From the NCBI GenBank assembly GCA_964449285.1, contig CAYUZX010000003.1, forward strand, positions 1 through 64,000: DNA of 64,000 bases. The letters are read 5' to 3'. Every line of letters begins with the position of its first letter. Within the stretch, counting starts at the first letter, position 1. The notes beneath the pieces are model-generated. The model worked only from the letters and a program-made list of their open reading frames with translations. It made no database searches and had not been told where the DNA came from. The DNA is from QYOJ01 sp964449285 (lineage in GTDB: Bacteria; Bacteroidota; Bacteroidia; Bacteroidales; FEN-979). Shown here one piece after another: positions 15,901 through 24,926 of the stretch. Made by a program: the position numbers and the translations under genes.

Positions 15901-17238
15901 TCAAGTTATCTTTAGCTCCTCAATGACGGTTAGCAGATCATAAGGGCGGTAAGGTTTGGAAAGAAAATCATTCATCCCGACATTAAGGCATTTCTCTTTA
16001 TCAGCCATCATAACGTGAGCTGTTATAGCAATAATTTTAACGGGGGAAAATGCAGCCGACTCTTTCTCGGTCATTTGATTCAGTTTATCCTGCTCAATTT
16101 TCCGTATCAGTTGGGCAGCCTCTATCCCATCCATCACAGGCATGGCAATATCCATAAGGATAAGGTCGTAATGGTTTTCACAGAATTTATCGATCGCAAT
16201 TTTGCCGTTTTCAGCTAACTCCACCTGATGGCCTTCCCGCCTTATAGTAGTCATAGCGAACTTCTGATTTAGTAAATTATCCTCTACTAGGAGTACTTTC
16301 AGCTTCTTTGACTTAAAGCTTTTAGGGGCAATAGCTTCCCTTTCTTTCTGCAGCAGAGTTTTATCCCCGGCCTCCACCAGAAGTGTGAACCAAAAAGTAG
16401 AACCCTTCCCTTGCTTACTGATCACGCCCATCTTACCCTTCATCAATCGTGTGAGGTTACGTGAGATGGAGAGTCCCAGGCCTGTTCCCTCAAACTGCTT
16501 GATCAGCGGATTCTCCAGTTGGGCAAACTCGTAGAAGAGTGTCTCTTGATCTTCTTCAGAGATCCCCATTCCGGTATCAATCACATCGAACTTCAGGATA
16601 CGCTGGTTCGGTTTCAATTCGGCAGGAATGATCCACTCAGGGATGAACTCTTTCTGTTGCTCAAAATTTGGGAATTCGGGAACAATCACTTCGATAGCTA
16701 TCTGAACCTCCCCCTCGGTGGTATATTTGATAGCATTATTGGCCAGGTTGATCAAAATCTGTTTCAGTCTAACGGCGTCCCCGATCACACATTGTGGTAC
16801 AGCGGCTTCAATCCGGGAATAGAGTTCAATGCCCTTTCCTCTCGCCTTAAGGGAGAGTAATTTGATAACCTGCTGTATCTCCTCTTGAAGAGAGTAGGGT
16901 TTGCACTCAAGTTTAAGCTGTCCGGCCTCTATCTTGGAAAGATCCAGGATATCGTTGATGATGATCAGAAGATTCTGGCTGGCAATGTTGATGATCTCCA
17001 GGAATTCCTCTTGCTCTGCTGTAAGGGTTGTCTCCTTTAGTAGATTGTTGATTCCCAGGATGCTGTTCATCGGTGTCCGGATCTCGTGGCTCATGTTGGC
17101 CAGGAACATGGTCTTTTTCCGATTAGCATCCAACGATTCCTGCTTTGCTTCCAGTAATTCCTCTTCGAGTAAACTAACCTGCAGTTCTAACCTCCTGATC
17201 CGGTCGGCTAACTCTATCTGTCTCTCTCCGGTTGACAT
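15901..17238 (-). CDS. soluble hybrid histidine kinase (HisKA-HATPase-receiver)
   Basis: This 445-residue cytoplasmic protein starts with a coiled coil (LELQVSLLEEELLEAKQES), then a HisKA domain with intact H box FLANMSHEIRTP (His51). The ATPase domain has an N box NNAIKYT and G boxes DTGMGI and GTGLGLSIS. The C-terminal receiver (from about residue 320, VLLVEDN) has Asp in LILMDIAMPVMDG and a conserved Lys in LSKPY. No sensor domain or membrane helix is present. It begins two bases after the stop of the membrane-bound kinase-like gene upstream, so the two proteins are very likely made together and may interact. Confidence 0.92.
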   Translation of the reverse strand: MSTGERQIELADRIRRLELQVSLLEEELLEAKQESLDANRKKTMFLANMSHEIRTPMNSILGINNLLKETTLTAEQEEFLEIINIASQNLLIIINDILDLSKIEAGQLKLECKPYSLQEEIQQVIKLLSLKARGKGIELYSRIEAAVPQCVIGDAVRLKQILINLANNAIKYTTEGEVQIAIEVIVPEFPNFEQQKEFIPEWIIPAELKPNQRILKFDVIDTGMGISEEDQETLFYEFAQLENPLIKQFEGTGLGLSISRNLTRLMKGKMGVISKQGKGSTFWFTLLVEAGDKTLLQKEREAIAPKSFKSKKLKVLLVEDNLLNQKFAMTTIRREGHQVELAENGKIAIDKFCENHYDLILMDIAMPVMDGIEAAQLIRKIEQDKLNQMTEKESAAFSPVKIIAITAHVMMADKEKCLNVGMNDFLSKPYRPYDLLTVIEELKIT

Positions 17239-17240
17239 GA

Positions 17241-18683
17241 TTAGCGGATTTCGAGTTGATTCTTCATGATGGTGTAAAGCTCATTTTTATTGATCGGTTT
17301 GGCTATGTAATCGTCAAATCCGGATTCAAGTAACTTCTCGCGGTCACCTGTCATCGCATAGGCAGTTTGGGCAATAAATGGGATCTTTTTGTAAACTGGA
17401 TATTGTTTCCTGATAGTTTGCATCAACTTCACACCATCCCAAGGAGGAGGAAGGTTGATGTCAAATAGCATAATATCGAATGCCTGACCTTTGGCAACTT
17501 TGTCGGCAATGATCTTTATGGTGGCCTCTCCATTAACTGCTGTTGTTACCGTTCCAAGTGATTTGGTCATCTGAACCAACACCATTGAGTTCATCATATC
17601 GTCTTCCACGATGAAGATATCCAAATTCTGTAAAATATTAGTCCTTCGGTTTGTCGCCTCTGTTTCAATAGAATCCTCCAATACCTCTTGAACAGTTTCT
17701 ACCTCTGGTACAACCGCGGCTTTCAGGAAAATGGTAACCGTGGTACCCTCTCCCTTTTTTGAGTCGATCTCAATATCTCCATCCATCATCTCCATAAACC
17801 GTTTGGCAATCGGTAATCCAAGGCGGGTTCCCTCTATTTCTTTATTATATCCGGCACTATCCGGCCTAAAAGCATTGAATATCTCTTTCAGGTAAGCAGG
17901 GTCTATTCCACTGCCTGAATCTTTCACACGGATAGTGACCTCATTGGTTTTTTCCTGATATCCTGTAGAGATATTAACGAATCCTTTTGCTGTGTATTTG
18001 ATCGAATTATCAACAATCCCACCAAGGACTTTAGTCAGTACTTTATCATCTGCCAGTGCTTCAGGGATATCTTTATTGATGATGTTGAACTTGATTTTTT
18101 GGTCGTTTGCCTTAAAAACATACAATTGAGCTACGCTGGATACGATAGAAGAAACCAAACAGGGCTTGATCTTGATATCGACGGCGTGCGATTCAATCCG
18201 GCTGATATCGATGATGTTGTTCAGCAGATTGATCAACCGATCCCCGCTTTCAGAAATTCCACGAGCATATTCAAATAACTCTTTATGTTCCAGTAAAGAG
18301 GTTTCTGTCTCCAGCAGGCTGGCAAATCCGATGATGTTATTCAAAGGGGTCCGGATCTCTGAACTGAGGTTTGAGAGGAAGGCGTTCTTCTGGTAGTTTT
18401 CCTCTTCCGCTCTCTTAAGGGCTTTTTTCAGAGTGAGTTCAATACCGGTTTTAAGAAATTCAGTCTCGTTCTCAGCCTCATCTCTTGTTTCCAACTGCAA
18501 CACCTTTTCCCGGAAGGAATCCCTTTCTTTGATTAACCGCTGTATATCAATGTCCTTTTCCCCGAGTTGATTTGTCAGGTTCTTTGTCTTTTTATGCTGT
18601 AAAAAAAGAAAAATAAGTGCAGCAACCAACAAGATCGTGATAAGTATCAGAGTAATGATCATGAAAAGGTAGCTCATAGTCAT
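17241..18683 (-). CDS. membrane hybrid histidine-kinase-like protein lacking the phosphoacceptor His
   Basis: This 480-residue protein has one transmembrane helix (residues 5-28), a coiled coil, a HisKA-like domain, an HATPase domain and a receiver. The H box reads NLSSEIRTPLNN, with Ser108 where the autophosphorylated His should be. The G2 box reads GTRLGLPIA instead of GTGLGLPIA. The N box and G1 box (KDSGSGID) are kept, and the receiver is intact (VEDDMMN; MLFDINLPPP; IAKPIN). It may therefore bind ATP and act as a scaffold or phosphorelay acceptor rather than a kinase. It overlaps the methyltransferase gene by four bases and is directly followed by an intact soluble hybrid kinase. Confidence 0.88.
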   Translation of the reverse strand: MTMSYLFMIITLILITILLVAALIFLFLQHKKTKNLTNQLGEKDIDIQRLIKERDSFREKVLQLETRDEAENETEFLKTGIELTLKKALKRAEEENYQKNAFLSNLSSEIRTPLNNIIGFASLLETETSLLEHKELFEYARGISESGDRLINLLNNIIDISRIESHAVDIKIKPCLVSSIVSSVAQLYVFKANDQKIKFNIINKDIPEALADDKVLTKVLGGIVDNSIKYTAKGFVNISTGYQEKTNEVTIRVKDSGSGIDPAYLKEIFNAFRPDSAGYNKEIEGTRLGLPIAKRFMEMMDGDIEIDSKKGEGTTVTIFLKAAVVPEVETVQEVLEDSIETEATNRRTNILQNLDIFIVEDDMMNSMVLVQMTKSLGTVTTAVNGEATIKIIADKVAKGQAFDIMLFDINLPPPWDGVKLMQTIRKQYPVYKKIPFIAQTAYAMTGDREKLLESGFDDYIAKPINKNELYTIMKNQLEIR

Positions 18684-19492
18684 GATTTGTATGCAACATA
18701 GAGTATTTCAATGGGATTTAGGGCGTACTTTTTTAGCTCTTCGGGGTCATGACTTTCATCATAAGGCGAATATCTGATGGCTGTAAACCCTTGTCTTTCA
18801 ATAATTTTTGTATAATCTTGTCCATAGATCCTTACATGGTCGAACTGACCATAAGCCTTCTCCCTCTCTTCTGGAGTTTTGATAGATGGGTCATAAAAGG
18901 TTTCCTCAAGTTTCTGAGATATAGGTACCTGGAGAATGGCCCAGGATCCGGGTTTTAGAATGCGGTGGATCTCATTTAACGCCTTGCGGTCGTCATCAAT
19001 ATGTTCTAAAACATGGTTACAAATTACTACATCAAACGACCCTGAATCGAATGGTAGAGATGTAACATCCATCAGGTTAACATTCCGGTCATAGTAGTAC
19101 CCTTCATAATACTTGACGCCGGATCGGTATTCGATATTCGGAAGCGACATGAGTAACGCACGGATACACCCTTCGGGGGCGATGTGCAATACTTTCAATG
19201 GCGCTGAGAAGAGGTTTGTTTTCTCCTTCAGGAATAGGTAAATTAGCCTGTCGCGGTCAACAGAGAAGCATCTCGGACAAAGCATATTCTCCCGGTAGCC
19301 ACCTCCAATAACCTCTTTTTCTTTTAAAACAGGAAGGTCAATACCTCCCGGAAGGAATTTCTTGAATGAATTCCCGCAATAGGGACAATAGTAATCTGTT
19401 CCTTTGTATTTAACCGATAAATATTTTTGCCAGCCTCCTCTCATCTTTTTGCCAAGCCAGAAAGGAATTAATTTTTTACCGGGGATCTTCAT
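18680..19492 (-). CDS. class I SAM-dependent methyltransferase with N-terminal zinc ribbon
   Basis: This 270-residue protein opens with a basic segment and a cysteine-rich zinc-ribbon-like region: CPYCG near residue 36 and CPRC near residue 73. The Rossmann methyltransferase core follows: VLHIAPEG (about 100), VNLMDVTSLPFDSGSFDVVICNHVLEHIDDD (motifs II-IV) and HRILKPGSWAILQVP. Similar proteins occur in surface-polysaccharide loci and probably methylate a sugar or sugar-linked group; the acceptor is unknown. It sits at the downstream end of the polysaccharide genes and overlaps the hybrid-kinase gene by four bases. Confidence 0.85.
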   Translation of the reverse strand: MKIPGKKLIPFWLGKKMRGGWQKYLSVKYKGTDYYCPYCGNSFKKFLPGGIDLPVLKEKEVIGGGYRENMLCPRCFSVDRDRLIYLFLKEKTNLFSAPLKVLHIAPEGCIRALLMSLPNIEYRSGVKYYEGYYYDRNVNLMDVTSLPFDSGSFDVVICNHVLEHIDDDRKALNEIHRILKPGSWAILQVPISQKLEETFYDPSIKTPEEREKAYGQFDHVRIYGQDYTKIIERQGFTAIRYSPYDESHDPEELKKYALNPIEILYVAYKS

Positions 19493-19547
19493 ATCAAAGG
19501 ATTTTACTCATATGTCAGGGTAAAGGTAAGGATATGATAGTATGATG

Positions 19548-21191
19548 TTACCTGCCCAGGTGTATTTTTTTAGAAATATATTCATTCCCAGCGGTCATCC
19601 TGAAGATATAAATCCCACCGGCAAGACCACCAATGTCAACTTGCTGTTCATATTCACCTGGATTGAGCTGGGAATCGACCACTATCTCCGTACATCGGCC
19701 AGTAAGGTCATACATTCCGATCCGAACAAAATCATGACCGGAAATCATGTACCTGATGATCAGGATATCGGTCCTGCAGGCAGGCTCAATTGTAAACCTA
19801 ATCGTTGGATCGGGAAGGAGTTCGGGAATGGCAATAAGGGATGAATCGTGGCACTCATATGCCCCAATATCATTTATCAATGCAAAAGGTCTGGTCCGAT
19901 TGAGAATATCATTTCCCAGATTCCATTGAGGCACGGCTGAAGCGGTATTTACAGCCACTGAATTCGGATTGAGATCAAAATTACCACCACTCATATCCAC
20001 AAACTGTGTTTGATCCAGGATCGGAAAAGTGAAGTTATTTTGGATGGAAATATTACTGCCCAATGAAACTTCCCTTCCATAATTCATTACGATGTTATTT
20101 ACGAACAAATTCCCTGTAGTGGTCATACTTCGGAAGTCGATCCCATAGTCTTTCGGAGAGATGATGGTATTGTAGGCTAAAATGAACCGACTCCCAGGTG
20201 TCGTACTTTGATCTCCCACATAGATTCCATTCATGTATGGATACTCCTGGTAATATGTCCTGCCGGCATTGAGAATCAGGTTGTTGTACACCTTATTGCC
20301 GCCAAGCCCCAAAACCTGGATTCCATTGCCTTTTCCGTTGAGGATAAAGTTGTTATAGCAATCGCAAGCACTGCCTTCTCCCATGATGATACCACTCATC
20401 TGGTTTAATTCTGCAGATTCGCTGTCGTAAGAGATCTCGTTACCATAAATCATACAAGCCGAATCCGATGAGGATACCTGTAGGCCATCCCATCCTGTTC
20501 TCGTTAAGCGGTTATTGTAAATTTTTAATCCCCGGATCAGGTGTGGAAGGAGTATCGTATCTACCCCTCCACACTGGGTTGGAAAGCCAGTGTAAAATGA
20601 ACTTCCGATATAGAATCCCTCCATCCCCGTGTCATGGATGTAATTATCATGAAGGGAAACATTCCGCATCGTATATTTATCCCGGGTGGATTTGAACTCG
20701 CAATCTGGGTCACTTTTACAAAAGACCCCGGCAAAAAGCGTGTTGGAGATCTCGATCCCTTCAACTTCAATGTCTGTACTCAGCCCTTCAATACTCATCC
20801 CAGCTCCGGTATCGATATCGTGGACATTGATGCCATAGGGGAAAGATCCGACGCCTTTCCCTGAGAGTTTAATATACGAACAGGAATCGATTTTAATGCC
20901 ATAGTAAAACTGGCTGATTTCAACAACTCCGAGGATATTGATGACCACAATGGGCTCTTCTGGTGTGCCGTGGAGATAGACGATCCGAAGGTAGGATTTC
21001 TGTCCGGGTAACAAACAGATTGTATCCCCGGGTTGAACCCCGGAGGCGTTGTAACGACCGTCAATGTTGCTTTCTGATGGAGGGATCAGCAATCCGCAGT
21101 TTGGTGTTTGTCCTGTAACTGAATGGAATGAGAGAATAGACAACCCTAACATTGGAATCAGCAGGATGATATTTTTTAATCGGATTTTCAT
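19548..21191 (-). CDS. right-handed parallel beta-helix surface protein with T9SS type A sorting domain
   Basis: From the ATG at 21191 the protein is 547 residues, with a signal peptide (NIILLIPMLGLSILSFHSVTG). Residues 60-420 show repeating beta-helix rungs, with phrases such as NLILNAGRTYY, NNFILNGKGNG and NIVMNYGREV typical of pectate-lyase-like or NosD-like folds. The last 80 residues (RIGMYDLTGRCTE to GGIYIFRMTAG) form a T9SS sorting domain. A TTG six codons upstream is a weaker start. Location among polysaccharide genes suggests binding or cleaving of the exported glycan at the cell surface, but no catalytic residues can be assigned. Confidence 0.82.
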   Translation of the reverse strand: MKIRLKNIILLIPMLGLSILSFHSVTGQTPNCGLLIPPSESNIDGRYNASGVQPGDTICLLPGQKSYLRIVYLHGTPEEPIVVINILGVVEISQFYYGIKIDSCSYIKLSGKGVGSFPYGINVHDIDTGAGMSIEGLSTDIEVEGIEISNTLFAGVFCKSDPDCEFKSTRDKYTMRNVSLHDNYIHDTGMEGFYIGSSFYTGFPTQCGGVDTILLPHLIRGLKIYNNRLTRTGWDGLQVSSSDSACMIYGNEISYDSESAELNQMSGIIMGEGSACDCYNNFILNGKGNGIQVLGLGGNKVYNNLILNAGRTYYQEYPYMNGIYVGDQSTTPGSRFILAYNTIISPKDYGIDFRSMTTTGNLFVNNIVMNYGREVSLGSNISIQNNFTFPILDQTQFVDMSGGNFDLNPNSVAVNTASAVPQWNLGNDILNRTRPFALINDIGAYECHDSSLIAIPELLPDPTIRFTIEPACRTDILIIRYMISGHDFVRIGMYDLTGRCTEIVVDSQLNPGEYEQQVDIGGLAGGIYIFRMTAGNEYISKKIHLGR

Positions 21192-21209
21192 AATCTCAGT
21201 TTTTATCAA

Positions 21210-22391
21210 TTATCCCCGTTTTGCCCGTTCCCAATTCACTGATTGTTGCCTTTTAATGTATCTGAAGAATCCAAGATATACCGCCAGATTCATAATGAAA
21301 AAGTAGAATGGGATATAGAGTAGCTTAATTTTTATATTTCTGTCTTCCAACAGCCACCCGGCAAGGGCAGCAACATAGAACACAAGCTGACCCCAGAAGA
21401 GATAGGGATAAATGCTTCCGAAGTGAAAGAACCCGGAGTGCATGACCAGGAAAAAATTGCAAACCAGGATGATAAGAAGCCCGATAGGAGCTAGCGTCCA
21501 ACGTAATACACGGTGAGATATGTATTGGAACGAGAGGAGGCCGTAACGGAATGGGTTGAGCAGCTCTTTTAGCCGGACTATAGACTGGATTCCACCAGCA
21601 GAGATCCGGATCTTGCGTTTCAGCTCTTCCCTGACATTGGCTGAAGGGCTCTCAAGGGCATAGGCTTCAGGATCGTATTGGATCTTGTATCCCTGCTCGG
21701 CAATACGCAGCGAAATGATAAAATCGTCCAGAAGCGTGTCGGGTTCAACCGGTTCGTGTAGCTCAGTACGCACTGCAAACAGCTCTCCTGCAGCGCCAAC
21801 AACACTATTGAGCTCTGCATCCCACTTTTTAAGGGTGCTCTCATATTTCCAATAAATGCCTTCTGTGGCAGCTGTTGAACCAGTGATGGCAACCCGCTTT
21901 TCTCCCGACACACAACCTACCATTGGATCCTTGAAAAGGTTTACGATCCTGCGGATTGACTCCTTTCCCAACATGGTGTTGCCATCAGAAAAGATGACGA
22001 TCGGGGTTTTCACAAACTCCATTCCACGGTTCATAGCAGCAATTTTTCCGGCTCTCTGCGGCTTGTGATAGACCTCCACACCTTGAAGCTTTCTTAGAAG
22101 GTCTGGAGTCCCATCATCGGAACCATCTGTTACCCAGATCTGATGAACCTTTCCCTTCGGATAATCGAGAGATCTTGAATTTTCTACTTTTTTATCCAGG
22201 AAATCCTTTTCATTGTATGCAGCGACAAACAGGGTAACCTCAGGTTCATATACCTCCTCCGTTGAAGGTTTGTCTTTCCCTTTAAACAATCGTTTCATAT
22301 GGATCAGGAAAAAAAGTAAGATACCATAACCCAGATAAGCATAGAAGATGATGAAAAGAAAAACCCAGAAAATAATTTCCAGAGTCAGCAT
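21210..22391 (-). CDS. membrane family 2 glycosyltransferase
   Basis: This 393-residue protein has an N-terminal membrane helix (residues 4-30), a GT-A catalytic domain and three C-terminal helices. Visible GT2 elements are VTLFVAAYNEKDFL, the nucleotide-binding VTDGSDDGT, the metal-binding region IVIFSDGNTM (DxN rather than DxD), and a TLLDDFIISLRI acceptor motif followed by RKIRISAGGIQS. The architecture resembles processive or semi-processive polysaccharide synthases, which polymerise or extend glycan at the membrane. It is separated from the acetyltransferase gene by 15 bases and lies 18 bases from the beta-helix start, in one operon. Confidence 0.88.
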   Translation of the reverse strand: MLTLEIIFWVFLFIIFYAYLGYGILLFFLIHMKRLFKGKDKPSTEEVYEPEVTLFVAAYNEKDFLDKKVENSRSLDYPKGKVHQIWVTDGSDDGTPDLLRKLQGVEVYHKPQRAGKIAAMNRGMEFVKTPIVIFSDGNTMLGKESIRRIVNLFKDPMVGCVSGEKRVAITGSTAATEGIYWKYESTLKKWDAELNSVVGAAGELFAVRTELHEPVEPDTLLDDFIISLRIAEQGYKIQYDPEAYALESPSANVREELKRKIRISAGGIQSIVRLKELLNPFRYGLLSFQYISHRVLRWTLAPIGLLIILVCNFFLVMHSGFFHFGSIYPYLFWGQLVFYVAALAGWLLEDRNIKIKLLYIPFYFFIMNLAVYLGFFRYIKRQQSVNWERAKRG

Positions 22392-22406
22392 GATGGTTGA
22401 TTTTTG

Positions 22407-23024
22407 TTACTCCTTAAACTCCCAAATCTTAGTTTCCTTGTTGTACTTTTTCATGACTTTCGCTGGATTGCCTGCAACAACTGAATAGGCAGGGACATTC
22501 TGTCTGACAATACTTCCAGCTGCAACCACAGCATGTTTCTTTACGGTGACACCTGGCAAAATCACACAATTGGCGCCAATCCACACCTCATCTTCCACAA
22601 CAATAGGGTTGATTGATACACCCTGTTCAGAGATTGGCATTGATATATCTGTGTAATTATGGTTTAACCCCGACATCACAATATTCTGAGCAAGCCTTAC
22701 ATCGTTTCCAATCGTTACCGGACCGATCAGTGTACATCCTAATCCGATCCGTGTACGGTCTCCAATATAGATATCCCCAACACCATTATTAATGGTGGTA
22801 AAATCCTCAATCGTTGAGTCGTCACCCATATAAAATTTATTAAATGGAAGAATATCCATACGGGTCTGGCTACGAATCAGCGACTTCTTTCCTTTGTGAT
22901 GGATAAAGGGATTTAATAACCATTTGACCCAGCGCCTTGGCCTGGCTTGGTTTCTTGGGATCAGCAAATAGAGAAAAAGCGCTTTTAATTTTGGATTGGC
23001 TTTGATTTTTTCAATTGTGCTCAT
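22407..23024 (-). CDS. LbH-type (hexapeptide) acyltransferase
   Basis: This 205-residue protein has the left-handed beta-helix of hexapeptide-repeat transferases: IYIGDRTRIGLGCTLIGPVTIG, the loop SGLNHNY with the usual catalytic His, then VWIGANCVILPGVTV and AVVAAGSIVRQNVPAYSVVAGNPAKVM. It most resembles the WcaF/maltose acetyltransferase group that O-acetylates sugars from acetyl-CoA. An N-terminal basic helical extension (about 60 residues) precedes the helix. Its position among glycosyltransferases supports acetylation of the polysaccharide or its repeat unit. Confidence 0.88.
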   Translation of the reverse strand: MSTIEKIKANPKLKALFLYLLIPRNQARPRRWVKWLLNPFIHHKGKKSLIRSQTRMDILPFNKFYMGDDSTIEDFTTINNGVGDIYIGDRTRIGLGCTLIGPVTIGNDVRLAQNIVMSGLNHNYTDISMPISEQGVSINPIVVEDEVWIGANCVILPGVTVKKHAVVAAGSIVRQNVPAYSVVAGNPAKVMKKYNKETKIWEFKE

Positions 23025-23050
23025 AAACTAATGATTGAAACAGGTATTCC

Positions 23051-24889
23051 CTATGTTACTTTTACGCCAATGAAGTCAGAAAGTTTTATAAAAGGCTTGT
23101 TATTTATAAACTGATCCCACCAGATAGCAAGAATAAGTAAAGAAAAGACTTGAAAACAGCGAAACTGATAGTACCAGAACCAAATTTTCTGATCCATGAT
23201 TTCACAGGAAAACTGATTGAAATATTGTTCCAGCATTTTCTTGTTTAGAAGTGATTTGGTCATGTCAGATCTGATAATATAATCGAAGATATGCTTCCTT
23301 CTCGACTCATTTTGGAAAAAGAGAATCATGGGGGCGAACCCACCCTGCTTTTTCCTCCCCACAACTTGAAGTGGTAGTTTCCCCTTGATGCTTTCTTTAT
23401 AAATGTACTTACTGACACCTTTTCCCTGGAGAATTTCACACAGTGAGCCATGCAAGCGGAGTGAGATTGGGAGTTGGGTGATAAATCGGTAGATATCCAT
23501 ATCCAGGAGGGGAAATGCAACTGAATTGCCATAGACTCTGGAACTACAGGCCGCTTTGTTAATGATTATTTCATTAGTTTGTTGCTGTAAATCAATGAAG
23601 TACGTTTTTCCGAGATATAAATCGTTGAAGCCTTTAAAGGGAAAACTGTTGTGATACATGGATGCATCAGCAGAAGTTCTTTCTGGTTCCTGCAGCAGGA
23701 GACGTTGTTCGATGGGCTTAAAACCGAATCTGTCACTGTTTAATATGTTCAGAATCTTGTCATTGTGATACAGAAATTTAAATAATATGTTCTCTGGTAA
23801 AAAAGGCTTGTTTTTAAAAATGGCGTTAAAGCCTTTCTGTAAAAAGCTGAGACCTGTTTTTCCGGATACAAAGTGAAACGCCAGATCTCTATCCGCTGTG
23901 CCAAAAAGTTGGTCATTCCCTTCACCGCAAAGGGTTGTTGGAACGGGGTGTTTGCTGACCAGCAGCTTCATCAAGCAGAGATTCACCATCAGTCCGCTCT
24001 CCTGGAATGGCTCGGTGAAGCCCTTTACGATCTCAGGAAGGTACTCGATCTCATGACCATCGATTTCATATTCGTAGTGATCCGTTTCATACTGTCTGGC
24101 AATCAGGCGTGAATAGGGAAGCTCACTCCATGGATTACCCTTAAATCCAACGGAAAAGGATTTAATTTTACCTTGGTGGATGTCCCTGAGACGTGCCAGA
24201 TTACCTCCTGAGTCATATCCGCCACTAAGTAGAACCCCAACCTCACTGGCACCAATGATACTTCGCCGGATAGCATTCTTGTGTAACTGAGTGTAGTGAT
24301 CAACAGCCTCATGTTCAGAAATGTTGAGGTTCCCGAGAGAGGTTGTGAAATCACTAAATGGAAACGCATTGGTGAGGGAGCAATTCCCCTCTCTACAAGC
24401 CAGGTAATAACCCGGAGGAATCTTTGAAATCCCATCAAATGCTGTATGGGGTGAGGGGATATATCCGTGTTCCAGATAGAATGATATAGATCGCAGATCA
24501 GGTTGCAGGCTGGAGTGCAACGTTTCCCTTAACCCATCGATGTGGTTAGAAAAGTGGGTTTGAGAATAATAAACAGGTAATCCACCTCCGTTTTTATCCC
24601 GGAAGAGGATTATGGTGGAGGGAGTATAGTAGATACCTGTAATATTCCCATCAAGATGAGGGAGAATTTCTTCAACCGGATGTTTGAGGAAGATATCAAG
24701 GAGAGGTGTTGTACCTTGAGAATCCATATTGAATATTTTGCACATAGTGTTCATATTCAATATATTACCACTAATAATCAACCCCGATGCACCTTTGAAA
24801 ACATGTTTGCAGGATGGATCAACAAACAGGTTTGGGACACGAGCAAACTGGCTACCTTCCGCGAAGCTACCTTGAAAGCAGATACTCAT
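23051..24889 (-). CDS. asparagine-synthase-like amidotransferase lacking the N-terminal glutaminase Cys
   Basis: This 612-residue protein has the two-domain plan of asparagine synthases. The C-terminal synthetase keeps the ATP pyrophosphatase loop VLLSGGYDSGG (about residue 220) and CGEGNDQLFG (about 315). The N-terminal domain retains the fold signature ITGIYYTPSTIILFRDKNGGGLPVYY, but the protein begins MSICFQGS instead of Met-Cys, so the glutamine-hydrolysing nucleophile at position 2 is absent. In polysaccharide loci such enzymes amidate uronic acids. Here ammonia would have to come from elsewhere, or a different nucleophile might be used. Confidence 0.8.
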   Translation of the reverse strand: MSICFQGSFAEGSQFARVPNLFVDPSCKHVFKGASGLIISGNILNMNTMCKIFNMDSQGTTPLLDIFLKHPVEEILPHLDGNITGIYYTPSTIILFRDKNGGGLPVYYSQTHFSNHIDGLRETLHSSLQPDLRSISFYLEHGYIPSPHTAFDGISKIPPGYYLACREGNCSLTNAFPFSDFTTSLGNLNISEHEAVDHYTQLHKNAIRRSIIGASEVGVLLSGGYDSGGNLARLRDIHQGKIKSFSVGFKGNPWSELPYSRLIARQYETDHYEYEIDGHEIEYLPEIVKGFTEPFQESGLMVNLCLMKLLVSKHPVPTTLCGEGNDQLFGTADRDLAFHFVSGKTGLSFLQKGFNAIFKNKPFLPENILFKFLYHNDKILNILNSDRFGFKPIEQRLLLQEPERTSADASMYHNSFPFKGFNDLYLGKTYFIDLQQQTNEIIINKAACSSRVYGNSVAFPLLDMDIYRFITQLPISLRLHGSLCEILQGKGVSKYIYKESIKGKLPLQVVGRKKQGGFAPMILFFQNESRRKHIFDYIIRSDMTKSLLNKKMLEQYFNQFSCEIMDQKIWFWYYQFRCFQVFSLLILAIWWDQFINNKPFIKLSDFIGVKVT

Positions 24890-24926
24890 AGAAGTTACTT
24901 CATTAAAAGATTATTATGACTGAATG

